A DNA stretch of 64,000 bases. Source: Phyllobacterium sp. YR531 (GTDB lineage Bacteria > Pseudomonadota > Alphaproteobacteria > Rhizobiales > Rhizobiaceae). Of the stretch, positions 27,620 to 36,504 are shown piece after piece. A program made the translations under genes and the position numbers. Numbering within the stretch: the stretch's first letter is position 1; every line of letters begins with the position of its first letter. The stretch spans positions 1 through 64,000 of the forward strand of contig NZ_AKIZ01000039.1 of NCBI RefSeq assembly GCF_000282595.1, in the 5' to 3' direction. The notes below the pieces were generated by a model that was given only the letters and a program-made list of their open reading frames with translations, was not told where the DNA came from and did no database searches.

Positions 27620-28639
27620 GTGCATCTCCAGACAGGAACAAAGCTCACGCTTGCAGCAAGCACGGTGCTGATCATCGTGCTTGCTTTGCTGTCCATTGCC
27701 TATGGGTCAACCTTCATCGCGCTTGGCGATGTCGTCAATGCGCTGGCGCACTTCTCCGGTCTCAGCGACCTGACCACGACAGTGCCCATCGAGCGGATCA
27801 TCGTCGATCTGCGGCTGCCACGCGCCATTCTTGGTCTATGCGTCGGTGCCGGACTTGGTATCATCGGCGCAATGCTGCAGACAGTCACACGCAATGATCT
27901 GGCGGATCCATTCCTGTTCGGCCTGTCATCTGGTGCTGCAGCGGGTGCTGTTTCTGTTATCAGTATATTCGGCGACCGGTTCGGCGTGTGGACCCTGCCC
28001 ATAGCCGCGTTCAGCGGCGGTATGCTCGCGGCCATAATCGTCCTGCTGCTGGTACGCCGCGTGCAGGGTCAGGGCCCGGAACGAATGATCCTTGCCGGAC
28101 TTGCCGTCTCGTTCATATTCACCGCACTTGCCAATTACATGGTGTTTTCCGGTGATCAGCGCGCCGCACATTCCGTATTGTTCTGGACACTTGGCGGCCT
28201 CGGGCTTGCGCGCTGGGATAATCTGCCTCTGGCTCTGACTGGCCTGGTATCGATCCTGATCTTCGCCCTCTATAATCACCGCAACCTTGATGCATTTCTT
28301 GCCGGTGAAAACACAGCGGAAAGTCTTGGCGTGCGTGTCAATCGTACACGCAACATCGTGTTCATTGTCTGCGCTTTTTCAACCGCCATTTTCGTATCGG
28401 TCTCGGGTGTCATTGGCTTTGTTGGCCTGATGATCCCGCATATTGCCCGGCGCTTTTCCGGTCAGCTCCACGCCGGCCTGATTGTAACCTGCGCTCTTTT
28501 CGGTGCCATATTGCTGCTGATGAGCGATCTTACCGCAAGGCTGCTGCTCGCCCCGCAGGAATTGCCCATCGGTGTCGTTACCAGCTCCATCGGTGCATTT
28601 TTTGTGGTGACTCTGCTGCTACGGAAGCGGGCGGGATAA
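27620..28639 (+). CDS. btuC: B12-type ABC transporter permease (FecCD family)
   Basis: A 339-residue permease with about ten spans. Family segments are RLPRAILGLCVGAGLGIIGAMLQTVTRN, DPFLFGLSSGAA, the cytoplasmic coupling region GVRVNRTRN, and SGVIGFVGLMIPHIAR. The GTG start directly follows the binding protein stop. With the preceding ATPase and binding protein it forms a complete importer under riboswitch control. No TonB-dependent outer-membrane receptor gene accompanies it here. Confidence 0.88.
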   Translation: MHLQTGTKLTLAASTVLIIVLALLSIAYGSTFIALGDVVNALAHFSGLSDLTTTVPIERIIVDLRLPRAILGLCVGAGLGIIGAMLQTVTRNDLADPFLFGLSSGAAAGAVSVISIFGDRFGVWTLPIAAFSGGMLAAIIVLLLVRRVQGQGPERMILAGLAVSFIFTALANYMVFSGDQRAAHSVLFWTLGGLGLARWDNLPLALTGLVSILIFALYNHRNLDAFLAGENTAESLGVRVNRTRNIVFIVCAFSTAIFVSVSGVIGFVGLMIPHIARRFSGQLHAGLIVTCALFGAILLLMSDLTARLLLAPQELPIGVVTSSIGAFFVVTLLLRKRAG

Positions 28640-28665
28640 TATTGTTTGCAGATCGACATTAAGAG

Positions 28666-28685
28666 GCATATGCTATGGCATATGC
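28666..28685. promoter_or_regulatory. Paired palindromic octamers, second vapBC operator
   Basis: GCATATGC occurs twice (28666-28673 and 28678-28685) with a 4-base spacer, 18 bases before the vapB start. Each octamer is self-complementary. The design matches the operator of the vapBC at 14.2 kb although the octamer differs. Confidence 0.6.
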
Positions 28686-28703
28686 TAAGAGTGCGAGATT
28701 TCC

Positions 28704-28946
28704 ATGATGCAAGAACGTCAAGTCAAATTATTCCGTAATGGACGCAATCAGGCTGTTCGCATTCCTGTAGAGTTTGAAATGCAGGGCGACACAGCAATCA
28801 TGCATCGTGAAGGTAATCGTCTCGTCATTGAACCTGTTAAAAGACGGTCGTTGACCGAAATATTGGCGACACTTCCTCCACTTGGTGAGGAGTTCGCAGA
28901 TATCAACAATGATGATCTCCTGCCCCTTCGCGATATTGACCTATGA
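28704..28946 (+). CDS. vapB: VapB/VagC-type antitoxin
   Basis: An 80-residue antitoxin with the AbrB/MazE-like domain signature KLFRNGRNQAVRIPVEFEM near residues 8-26, followed by an acidic tail LGEEFADINNDDLLPLRDIDL for toxin binding. Two adjacent ATG codons are possible starts. It overlaps vapC by 4 bases. It begins 64 bases after the B12 permease gene, preceded by its own paired-octamer operator, so it is probably independently transcribed. Confidence 0.87.
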   Translation: MMQERQVKLFRNGRNQAVRIPVEFEMQGDTAIMHREGNRLVIEPVKRRSLTEILATLPPLGEEFADINNDDLLPLRDIDL

Positions 28947-29344
28947 GCCACCTATACATGCTCGACACGAACACAATCTCAGAACTGGTACGCCATCCTG
29001 ATGGCCATGTTGCGAGAAAAGTTAGAGATAACGAGCATTTGGGTCTATGCACCAGCATCATCGTGTCCAGTGAGCTTCGTTTTGGCGTCGCGAAAAACAA
29101 TTCAGAGCGCTTGCGTCTCCAAGTAGATGCGATCCTATCCGGCTTGGATGTTCTACCCTTCGAACATCCGGCAGATTATCACTATGGGAGAATCCGTGCC
29201 GAGTTGCATTCAATCGGCAAAATTATCGGGCCCAATGATATTCTTATAGCTGCACATGCCTGTGCACGCGGCACCATACTTGTAACAAACAATTTGAAAG
29301 AATTCAGCCGGGTTCCAGGTCTTAAAGCAGAAACCTGGTTATAG
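28943..29344 (+). CDS. vapC: VapC-type PIN-domain ribonuclease toxin
   Basis: A 133-residue PIN-domain RNase toxin. The active site is complete: Asp8 (LDTN), Glu44 (SSELRFG), Asp99 (GPNDILIA) and TNN near 115-117. Its stop overlaps by 6 bases the stop of cysQ on the opposite strand, again a tail-to-tail junction with a metabolic gene. Antitoxin VapB immediately upstream should neutralise it. Confidence 0.88.
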   Translation: MSHLYMLDTNTISELVRHPDGHVARKVRDNEHLGLCTSIIVSSELRFGVAKNNSERLRLQVDAILSGLDVLPFEHPADYHYGRIRAELHSIGKIIGPNDILIAAHACARGTILVTNNLKEFSRVPGLKAETWL

Positions 29345-30157
29345 CCTGCCTCTTGCGACAAAGCCGGGGTTCGCAAAATCAGCGTCATCGGCCTGATTGC
29401 GGCGGCCATAGGTCAGCAATTCACCATCAAGCGTTAGCGTCACGCCACCAGCGGCTCGTAATACCGCATCTCCGGCAGCCGTATCCCATTCCATTGTGCG
29501 GCTCAGGCGCGGATAGATATCTGCCTCACCCCGTGCCAGCAGGCCGAACTTTATCGATGATCCAACGGAAACACATTCTTCAATGTCGAAATCCTCCAGA
29601 TGCGCATCGGTTTCCGGCGTGCGATGCGAGCGGCTGGCAACCGCAATCATCTGGTCTGGCGCCTTGCGGCACGAAATCGACCGGGACGAGATGATGCCGC
29701 CGCTGTGATCGAGTGTAACTTCCTTTGCACCGTCCGGACCGCCAGTGAACAGCCAGCCGCGAACGGGAGCATAAACGACACCCAGCACAGGAATACCATG
29801 TTCAATCAGCGCAATATTGACCGTGAAATCGCCGTTGCGATTAACGAATTCCCGCGTTCCGTCCAGCGGATCGACGAGGTAAAACCTGTCACCAAGATCG
29901 CCGGGCACATGTCCGCCGGAAACTTCCTCCTCGGCAACGACGGGTATATCCGGTGTTGCGCGCCGCAATGCTTCAAGAATAATTGCTTCTGCCGCATGGT
30001 CGGCGGCGGTGACAGGCGACTTATCGTCTTTAAGTGCTACGTCGCAGCCTTCCTCATAGATGCGCAGAATTTCCAGTCCGGCAGCGATCGCGGTTGTTTC
30101 GAATACGGAAAGCAATGATCCGTAGTCGAGAGTTGGAAGTGCCGAATTTACTGTCAC
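29339..30157 (-). CDS. cysQ: 3'(2'),5'-bisphosphate nucleotidase
   Basis: A 272-residue magnesium-dependent phosphatase that hydrolyses PAP (3'-phosphoadenosine 5'-phosphate) to AMP, recycling the by-product of sulfate activation. Inositol-monophosphatase-family motifs are VAEEE (metal-binding Glu), LVDPLDGTREFVN near residue 94, and EWDTAAGDAVLRAAGG near 220. It is the third gene of a cysD-cysNC-cysQ operon, 12 bases after cysNC. The end overlaps the vapC stop by 6 bases. Confidence 0.92.
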   Translation of the reverse strand: MTVNSALPTLDYGSLLSVFETTAIAAGLEILRIYEEGCDVALKDDKSPVTAADHAAEAIILEALRRATPDIPVVAEEEVSGGHVPGDLGDRFYLVDPLDGTREFVNRNGDFTVNIALIEHGIPVLGVVYAPVRGWLFTGGPDGAKEVTLDHSGGIISSRSISCRKAPDQMIAVASRSHRTPETDAHLEDFDIEECVSVGSSIKFGLLARGEADIYPRLSRTMEWDTAAGDAVLRAAGGVTLTLDGELLTYGRRNQADDADFANPGFVARGRL

Positions 30158-30169
30158 GTTCAGCCCTGT

Positions 30170-32119
30170 CTAAATCGACCACGAACTATGATCGAAATTA
30201 AAAATGATTCCGCGATCAGTGAGCAGTTTTTCTACTTCCGAAGCAAGTTCTTCGGTCGTCCGTCCAACTGTTTTCAGATGAAGCTCAGGGTGTTCCGGCG
30301 CCTCATACGGCGAATCCACGCCGGTGAAATTCTTGATCTCGCCGCGCAAAGCCTTCGCATAAAGCCCCTTCGGATCACGCCGTGCACATTCTTCGAATGG
30401 CGTATCGACATAAACTTCCATGAACTCACCATCGCCGAGCAACTCGCGAACCATGCGCCGTTCGGCGATAAAGGGCGAGATGAATGAAACGAGCACGATC
30501 AAACCCGCATCAACCATAAGCTTGGCAACTTCACCAACGCGGCGGATATTCTCCACCCGGTCTTCTTCAGTAAATCCGAGATCGCGATTGAGGCCGTGGC
30601 GGACATTATCCCCATCAAGAATATATGTGTGCTTGCCGAGCGCAGCCAATCGCTTTTCGACAAGATTGGCTACCGTGGATTTGCCCGAACCTGACAGGCC
30701 GGTAAACCATATCACAGCCGGTTTCTGATCCTTCTGACCAGCACGGGATGTTTTGTCGACATCGAGCGCCTGCCAGTGAACATTGGAAGCGCGGCGTAGG
30801 GCAAAGTCGATCATGCCGGCACCGACTGTCGCATTTGTCAGCCGATCAATAAGAATGAACGAACCAGTCGAGCGGTTGGATTTGTAGCCGTCAAAAGCGA
30901 CTGCTTCCTGCGTCGAAATATTGACGACACCAACTTCATTCAGATCAAGCGATTTGGCCGCTTCCTGCGCGAAACTGTTGATATCGACTCGATATTTCAG
31001 ATCAGTGATCGTTGCCGTGACCTGATCCGTTTCGGTACGCAGAATATAAGAGCGACCGGGAATCAGGGGCGCTTCGGAAAACCACACAAGATGCGCGGCG
31101 AACTGGTCAGCGACCTCGGGACGATTATCCGGAGATACCAGCATATTGCCGCGCGATACTTCGACCTCGTCCTCCAGAACGATCGTCACGGCCTGCCCTT
31201 CGCCGGCCGTATCGAGATCGCCGTCCCAACTTGCAATGCGTTTGACGCGTGAAGACTTGCCGGATTTCGCGACCACGATCTGATCACCCGGTGCAATTGT
31301 GCCGGAAGCTATGGTGCCTGAAAATCCGCGAAAATCGAGATTGGGTCTGTTGACGTACTGCACCGGAAACCGGAACGGGCGTGTGGCATCGGCATCGTCC
31401 AGCGCCACATTTTCCAGATGCTGCAACAGTGATGGACCCTGGTACCAAGGCAGGTTTTCAGATGGCGCAGTTACATTGTCGCCAAAGCGCGCTGAAAGCG
31501 GAATTGCCTGTATGGTTTTGAATCCGAGTTCGCTTGCAAACTCCTGATATTGTGTGACAATCGTCTCAAACACCTCCTGCGAATAATTCACAAGATCGAT
31601 CTTGTTGATCGCAAGCACAATGTTGCGGATACCCAGCAGCGACGCGATAAAACTATGACGCCGCGTTTGACGCAAAATGCCCTGCCGCGCATCGACGAGG
31701 ACAATGGCCAGGTCAGCCGTTGAAGCACCGGTTGCCATATTACGGGTGTACTGCTCGTGGCCCGGCGTATCTGCAACGATGAATTTACGCTTCGGCGTCG
31801 AGAAAAACCGATAGGCAACATCAATCGTGATGCCTTGTTCCCGCTCAGCTTCAAGCCCATCGACGAGCAATGCAAAGTCGATATCTTCACCATTGGTGCC
31901 ATGTTTGCGGCTATCGTTCTGCAATGCCGCAAGCTGATCTTCGAAGATCAGCTTGGTGTCATAGAGAAGGCGACCGATCAGCGTCGACTTGCCATCATCC
32001 ACCGAACCGCAGGTCAGGAACCGCAGCAGTGACTTCTTTTCCTGTTCTGCCATGTACGCGCTGATTTCATCAGCAGCGGACTGTGCCGCAGGGATTTCAA
32101 TCTGGGCCAGTTTGCTCAT
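30170..32119 (-). CDS. cysNC: Bifunctional sulfate adenylyltransferase subunit 1 / APS kinase
   Basis: A 649-residue fusion. The N-terminal GTPase/CysN part has the P-loop GSVDDGKST at 38-46, [12 protein letters not shown] and NKIDLV; it powers ATP sulfurylase. The C-terminal APS kinase has GLSGSGKST at about 474-482 and the [14 protein letters not shown] segment; it phosphorylates APS to PAPS. This NodQ-like fusion is common in Rhizobiales. Its ATG overlaps the cysD stop by one base, so the two subunits are coupled. Confidence 0.95.
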   Translation of the reverse strand: MSKLAQIEIPAAQSAADEISAYMAEQEKKSLLRFLTCGSVDDGKSTLIGRLLYDTKLIFEDQLAALQNDSRKHGTNGEDIDFALLVDGLEAEREQGITIDVAYRFFSTPKRKFIVADTPGHEQYTRNMATGASTADLAIVLVDARQGILRQTRRHSFIASLLGIRNIVLAINKIDLVNYSQEVFETIVTQYQEFASELGFKTIQAIPLSARFGDNVTAPSENLPWYQGPSLLQHLENVALDDADATRPFRFPVQYVNRPNLDFRGFSGTIASGTIAPGDQIVVAKSGKSSRVKRIASWDGDLDTAGEGQAVTIVLEDEVEVSRGNMLVSPDNRPEVADQFAAHLVWFSEAPLIPGRSYILRTETDQVTATITDLKYRVDINSFAQEAAKSLDLNEVGVVNISTQEAVAFDGYKSNRSTGSFILIDRLTNATVGAGMIDFALRRASNVHWQALDVDKTSRAGQKDQKPAVIWFTGLSGSGKSTVANLVEKRLAALGKHTYILDGDNVRHGLNRDLGFTEEDRVENIRRVGEVAKLMVDAGLIVLVSFISPFIAERRMVRELLGDGEFMEVYVDTPFEECARRDPKGLYAKALRGEIKNFTGVDSPYEAPEHPELHLKTVGRTTEELASEVEKLLTDRGIIFNFDHSSWSI

Positions 32120-33024
32120 CAGAAATAGCCCTCACGCTTTTTCTTTTCCATCGAACCGGCCTCGTCCCGATCGATCATGCGACCCTGACGCTCCGACGTT
32201 CTCGCGATCAGCATTTCGCTGACGATCTCGGGAAGTGTTGCCGCGTCGGATTCAACTGCTCCGGTTAGGGGATAGCAGCCCAGTGTACGGAAGCGCACCA
32301 TTTTCTCCTGCAGAACTTCGCCCGGCAGGAGTTGCATCCGCTCATCATCACGCATGATCAGCATACCGTCACGCTCCACGACCGGACGCTTGGCGGCAAA
32401 GTACAGGGGAACAATCGGGATATTCTCCTGCATGATGTATTGCCAGACATCAAGTTCCGTCCAGTTGGAGATGGGAAACACCCGGATCGATTCACCTTTT
32501 GCCACGCGGGTATTGTAGATTTTCCACATTTCGGGGCGCTGGTTCTTTGGGTCCCACGAATGCTGGGCATTGCGGAAAGAAAAAATACGCTCTTTCGCGC
32601 GGGCCTTTTCCTCGTCGCGGCGCGCACCGCCAAATGCAGCGTCAAAACCAAATTTATCCAAGGCCTGACGCAGTGCGACAGTCTTCATGATGTGGGTGTG
32701 GGTGTTCGATCCATGCACAAAGGGGCTGATGCCCTGTTCAATGCCTTCCTGATTGCTATGGACCCGCAGATCAAAGCCGAGACGTTCAGCTTCTGAATCA
32801 CGAAACGCGATCATCTCCCTGAATTTCCACGTGCTATCAATATGAAGGAATGGAAATGGCGGTTTGGCCGGATAAAAGGCCTTCATCGCCAGATGCAGCA
32901 TCACGGACGAATCTTTCCCGATGGAATACATCATCACCGGATTGGCAAACGTAGCAGCAACCTCGCGAAAAATATGGATCGCTTCGGCTTCGAGACGCTG
33001 GAGATGCGTCAAATTCTTGGTCAT
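32119..33024 (-). CDS. cysD: Sulfate adenylyltransferase subunit 2
   Basis: A 301-residue subunit of ATP sulfurylase with the PP-loop [10 protein letters not shown] near residue 33, [14 protein letters not shown] near 135, and the typical C-terminus KKREGYF. The ATG at 33024 gives the family-like N-terminus [17 protein letters not shown]; a GTG three codons earlier is an alternative. First gene of cysD-cysNC-cysQ. The 359-base region upstream, to the next gene at 33384, shows no gene or clear regulatory motif. Confidence 0.95.
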   Translation of the reverse strand: MTKNLTHLQRLEAEAIHIFREVAATFANPVMMYSIGKDSSVMLHLAMKAFYPAKPPFPFLHIDSTWKFREMIAFRDSEAERLGFDLRVHSNQEGIEQGISPFVHGSNTHTHIMKTVALRQALDKFGFDAAFGGARRDEEKARAKERIFSFRNAQHSWDPKNQRPEMWKIYNTRVAKGESIRVFPISNWTELDVWQYIMQENIPIVPLYFAAKRPVVERDGMLIMRDDERMQLLPGEVLQEKMVRFRTLGCYPLTGAVESDAATLPEIVSEMLIARTSERQGRMIDRDEAGSMEKKKREGYF

Positions 33025-33383
33025 GAAAATCACTATCCACTCATGTCGTCAGGGATAACACCCTGCAACGAATACCGACCAAACCCAAACGCAGTTCATC
33101 ACGTTTCGGCAGCGGCCGCAAACATAGTGTAGCTGCCTGCTTTAGGAAAAGGATAGTTTCTCAGGGCAACATAAATCCGCGCCAATTTATTGCCCTTACA
33201 TCGCAATTATCAGAACATCATTCCCTTTGCCCGACAATGCACCATCAACTCGTTTTAAAAGCGCTTCCCACTAGAAAATAAATCCTCACGGAATCAGCAT
33301 ATGGTTGTGACCGGGACCACCTTACAATTGACGAATGGAACGACCCGCCGTAGATGAGCAGACAATAATGGGATGCTGTTCGC

Positions 33384-34181
33384 ATGGATATTTGCACATT
33401 CTGGTATGGCCCGCGGCTGAGAGAAGTTGACCGTGTCTGCCTCGCTTCAATGGCCCTGACTGGCCAGAGGGTAAAGCTGTATGCCTTCGAAGACATCGAA
33501 AACCTGCCGAAATCCGTCGAGCTGCACGATGCTTCAGAGATATTGAGCAAGGACTATTTTTACAGGCTTGATCCGGACTTTCCCGATATTCCAAAACATA
33601 CTCGCGTCATTGGCCAGTTCAGTGATCTGTTTCGCGTCAGGCTGATGAAGAAACAGCAAGGTTTGTGGCTCGACACAGATATCTACCTGACCAAACAGTT
33701 TCATCCCTCGCCCGATCGTCCGTATCTGGCCCGGGAAAACTTTTTCCGCCTCGGCGTTTCCGCCATGTACCTTCCGCCGGATAATCCGGTCATCAAAGAA
33801 TTCGATGATTACATGGAAAGTACGCAGATTGTTCCCCCGTGGCTTGGTTTCCGCCGACGCGTCCTGCGTCCGGCATGGTTCCGCCTGACCGGCAAGAAAG
33901 TTTCTCCAGCAATGGTCGGAATTACAGTTTTTGCCAATGACGGAATTTCCCGTCTGGCCAAACGCTATGGTTTCTTCAAGGACGGTGCTCCAAAGGAGAA
34001 TTTCTATTACTGGACCGCCCGCGACGCGCTGCGTATCTATGACCCGGCCTATGGTCTTGAGCCGCTAAATCATCCGGACTTTATCGGCTTCCATATCCAC
34101 AAAAAGGGGCCATCAAACGAACCGCCGGTAGAAGGCAGCTTTTATCACTGGGCGGTTCAAAGGGTCCAGCACCTGCTTTAG
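33384..34181 (+). CDS. Glycosyltransferase with DXD motif (Gly_transf_sug type)
   Basis: A 265-residue enzyme related to the sugar-binding-DXD/OCH1-type glycosyltransferases. The hallmark is FSDLFRVRLMKKQQGLWLDTDIY around residues 79-101, where DTD binds the metal-nucleotide. The N-terminus DICTFWYGPRLREVDRVCLASM is typical, with no signal or membrane span, so it should act on the cytoplasmic face. It may modify LPS or another surface glycan; wbkF/wbkD-like genes lie 1.3 kb downstream. The acceptor is unknown. Confidence 0.8.
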   Translation: MDICTFWYGPRLREVDRVCLASMALTGQRVKLYAFEDIENLPKSVELHDASEILSKDYFYRLDPDFPDIPKHTRVIGQFSDLFRVRLMKKQQGLWLDTDIYLTKQFHPSPDRPYLARENFFRLGVSAMYLPPDNPVIKEFDDYMESTQIVPPWLGFRRRVLRPAWFRLTGKKVSPAMVGITVFANDGISRLAKRYGFFKDGAPKENFYYWTARDALRIYDPAYGLEPLNHPDFIGFHIHKKGPSNEPPVEGSFYHWAVQRVQHLL

Positions 34182-34190
34182 CCGGATCGG

Positions 34191-34466
34191 CTAGAGCAAA
34201 TTTTGTTTATATAGAGCCATTCTGTTTCGTGGATGACGCGACAATCCACGCGGAAGGTAGCGAGGTCGATGTTTATCCATCGGACGCAGCTGCCTGACAA
34301 AGTGGTTGGCCGTCAGCCGGAAACCTGAAAGGCCGGGTGAATTCGGGCCAAATCCATCGGGTTTTATCATCGTCCGATGGGCAAACATCGGCCTCGTTAA
34401 ACCCCTCGACCTTGCCCGCGAATTCCCTCCGGCAGAATGACTCCATATAAGCAAAAATTGCTCTAG
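34191..34466. repeat. 276-bp imperfect palindromic element
   Basis: Terminal CTAGAGCAA at 34191-34199 is repeated in inverse at 34458-34466. The similarity continues inward on both sides: about 20 of the first 24 bases match, then CATTCTG and a block containing CGAGG(C/T)CGATGTTT and CCATCGGACG in both arms. The arms extend about 110 bases each around a centre near 34325. This is the shape of a palindromic MITE or a large RNA hairpin. It fills the gap between the glycosyltransferase gene and the antitoxin gene; the right end even contains the antitoxin stop codon. Confidence 0.7.
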
Positions 34467-34789
34467 AGCAATATCCCAAGGCCGTGTTTCTCCACCACAG
34501 CAAGCAATTTCAATGCCATGCCGCTCGGTCGCTTCGCGCCGCTTTCCCACTTTTGAACCGTTGATTCGCTTGTATTGAGATAGCTCGCGAATACAGGCTG
34601 GCTCACGTGATTACTCTCGCGCAATGCTTTGATGGCCTTCGGTTCAAATTCAGGAATAACGAGACAACTTTGATCGAACTCACGCATTGTGGCTTTGTCG
34701 ATTGTGCCAGCGCGATACATCCCTGCTACGCCGCTGTGGATAGCTTCAAAAACATCACTTTTGAAATGGTTCTTCACGCTCACGTACAT
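34463..34789 (-). CDS. HigA-like helix-turn-helix antitoxin
   Basis: A 108-residue Xre-type regulator. The HTH spans about residues 57-95 (ALRESNHVSQPVFASYLNTSESTVQKWESGAKRP), and the C-terminus LKLLAVVEKHGLGILL is typical of HigA2/NadS antitoxins. The N-terminal arm includes the REFDQSCL segment also typical of that group. Its start overlaps the end of the toxin gene. The toxin is frameshifted, so this may be an orphan regulator. The last codons lie in the end of the palindromic element. Confidence 0.82.
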   Translation of the reverse strand: MYVSVKNHFKSDVFEAIHSGVAGMYRAGTIDKATMREFDQSCLVIPEFEPKAIKALRESNHVSQPVFASYLNTSESTVQKWESGAKRPSGMALKLLAVVEKHGLGILL

Positions 34790-35134
34790 ATCTCCAACAG
34801 TTCTTCCAGCTGCAATTCTTTTAGAATATCGGCGTCCGATTTACGGCCATAAAGTTCTGCAAAACGACGAAACTCCGTCAATTCAACCATTGTGATATTC
34901 GCTCGATCTTTCTTGGCAAACAAAAAAGCATAAACCCAATAATTCCCACCTTTTGCCAAAATTATTGAACGCCAAGCATTTTTTGCTCAACCGCTTCTTG
35001 AATACGCCGCCGCCTAAATCATCGGCCTGCCCCGTCATAACCTGTCCGATGGCTGTACATAGTTCAAAGTCATCAATACGGGCCTTTGCTGCGGCCTTTG
35101 CAAACCATGCTGTTTTGAAAATACGTTCACGCAT
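34780..35134 (-). pseudogene. RelE/HigB-like toxin gene, frameshifted
   Basis: The first half from ATG 35134 reads MRERIFKTAWFAKAAAKARI through LGGGVFKKRLSKK, an ordinary RelE/HigB2 N-terminus. The second half continues in the next frame as RSIILAKGGNYWVYAFLF, KKDRANI and ends LEELLEICT at 34780, overlapping the antitoxin start. The break coincides with a run of six A on the coding strand (34988-34993); five A would restore one continuous frame of about 117 residues. It is therefore inactivated by a one-base insertion, unless the run is a sequencing error or supports slippage. Confidence 0.78.
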
Positions 35135-35251
35135 AATAGATAGCACCCAGTCCTACTATTTTCAATATCAATAAAATATTAGCGCGATAAAAGCTGATCT
35201 CGAAAACAAGAGCAAGCTGCAGAAAACACTATAAAATTCAGAAGAAGATCT

Positions 35252-35326
35252 TGGCTGGGGCGGGAGGGTTCGAACCTCCGAATGACGGTATCAAAAACCG
35301 TTGCCTTACCACTTGGCGACGCCCCA
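35252..35326 (-). tRNA. tRNA-Gln (anticodon UUG)
   Basis: The minus strand folds as a tRNA: acceptor TGGGGCG/CGCCCCA, D arm with AAGTGGTAAGG, anticodon stem ACGGT/ACCGT enclosing loop TTTTGAT with anticodon TTG, T arm GGAGG TTCGAAC CTCC, discriminator G and encoded CCA. Initial T (U1) pairing is typical of tRNA-Gln. It lies between the toxin-antitoxin remnant and the MraY-like transferase gene. Confidence 0.97.
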
Positions 35327-35492
35327 ACACGTCTGCATCGGATCATAAATCCTTATGCGACAGCGCGGCTTATAACCGTTGGTTCCAGCTTGTGCAACGT
35401 GAATGATCGGCCAGTTTGTCTCATCCCACAATTGTTTCCGCATTATTTTCATGACAAGGGTGCTGTATTGCATTTCTGACCGGGGACCAGCA

Positions 35493-36494
35493 TTGAACAC
35501 CATCATAATTCCATTCGTGTCCATTGCGATTGCAAGCGCAATTCTCCTCTGGTTTGCCATGCAGATGTTGCCGTCAAGCTTTCTGGGCGCTGCGATCACC
35601 GAGCGGTCGAACCATAGCCAGCCTGCGCGTCAGCTTGGTGGTCTTGCCATTGTCCCGGCTATCCTCGTTTCGCTTTGGATTTTCGGTGCTGATACAGGAC
35701 TTCCTGTCCACTTCCTTGTACCTGCAACTATTGCTGCGCTGATCCTATGGGTCATCGGCTTTCTTGATGACCGGCATCATCTGCCGGAATCGATCCGTCT
35801 TGTATCGCAGTTGATCGCCTCGGTTATTGCCATTTATGGCTTGGGGGAGGATTTCCGGTTGCTGCCAGACTTTTTGCCGCTGCTGGTCGAGCGGGCGTTG
35901 CTCGTCGTGGCCTTGATCTACTTCATCAACCTTACAAATTTCATGGACGGCATAGATTTGATGGTCGTCGCAGGGCTGGGACTTCCCTTGGCGCTGCTTG
36001 CCGGCTTTTCCCTGTTTGGTCTGGTCAGTCTCGGAACAGGAAATCTCGCCATGTCCATTGCAGGCGGACTGGCTGGTTTTTCCTTTTTCAATCGCCCGAA
36101 GGCAACAGTCTTTCTCGGCGATTCGGGTAGTCTTCCAATTGGCCTGCTCAGCGGTCTTGCATTCTTCATGGCAGCGCGGGAAACGACCATATTGGCAGGG
36201 CTGATATTGCCGCTGTTCTTTATCGCCGACGCTACCTCGACCCTGTTCATGAGGCTGGCTGCGGGTGAAAATATTCTGGCCGCGCACTCCAGACATGCCT
36301 ATCAGGTGGCCAAACGTTCAGGATGGCCTGTCTGGCTGATCATCACCAGCGTCGCAGCATTGAACATTCTGCTTGCAGCCTGTGCACTGTTCACCCTGCA
36401 ATCAGGCTGGAGCGGCGCTCTCGCCACCATCATAGCTCTCGCCGCAGTAATTGCATTGCTTGTGCGGCTGAGAATCGGCAAGTCACAGAACTGA
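35493..36494 (+). CDS. wbkF: MraY/WecA-like undecaprenyl-phosphate sugar-phosphate transferase
   Basis: A polytopic membrane enzyme of about 333 residues that attaches an N-acetyl-sugar phosphate to undecaprenyl phosphate, starting O-antigen synthesis. Family motifs are QLGGLAI, GFLDDRHHLP (catalytic Asp pair), NLTNFMDGIDLMV, FLGDSGSLPIG and the loop HSRHAYQVAKRSG. The TTG at 35493 was preferred because CGGGGA lies 6 bases upstream and it starts right before the first span; the frame is open to an ATG at 35451 and further. It is convergent with a FlaA1/CapD-like gene, recalling the Brucella wbkF/wbkD pair; the symbol rests on that resemblance. Confidence 0.8.
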   Translation: MNTIIIPFVSIAIASAILLWFAMQMLPSSFLGAAITERSNHSQPARQLGGLAIVPAILVSLWIFGADTGLPVHFLVPATIAALILWVIGFLDDRHHLPESIRLVSQLIASVIAIYGLGEDFRLLPDFLPLLVERALLVVALIYFINLTNFMDGIDLMVVAGLGLPLALLAGFSLFGLVSLGTGNLAMSIAGGLAGFSFFNRPKATVFLGDSGSLPIGLLSGLAFFMAARETTILAGLILPLFFIADATSTLFMRLAAGENILAAHSRHAYQVAKRSGWPVWLIITSVAALNILLAACALFTLQSGWSGALATIIALAAVIALLVRLRIGKSQN

Positions 36495-36504
36495 ACGACA
36501 GCCT

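Noticed and set aside
34191-34550. 119-residue minus-strand frame through the palindromic element
   Set aside because: It runs through the inverted-repeat arms and into the antitoxin gene in another frame; no coding character.
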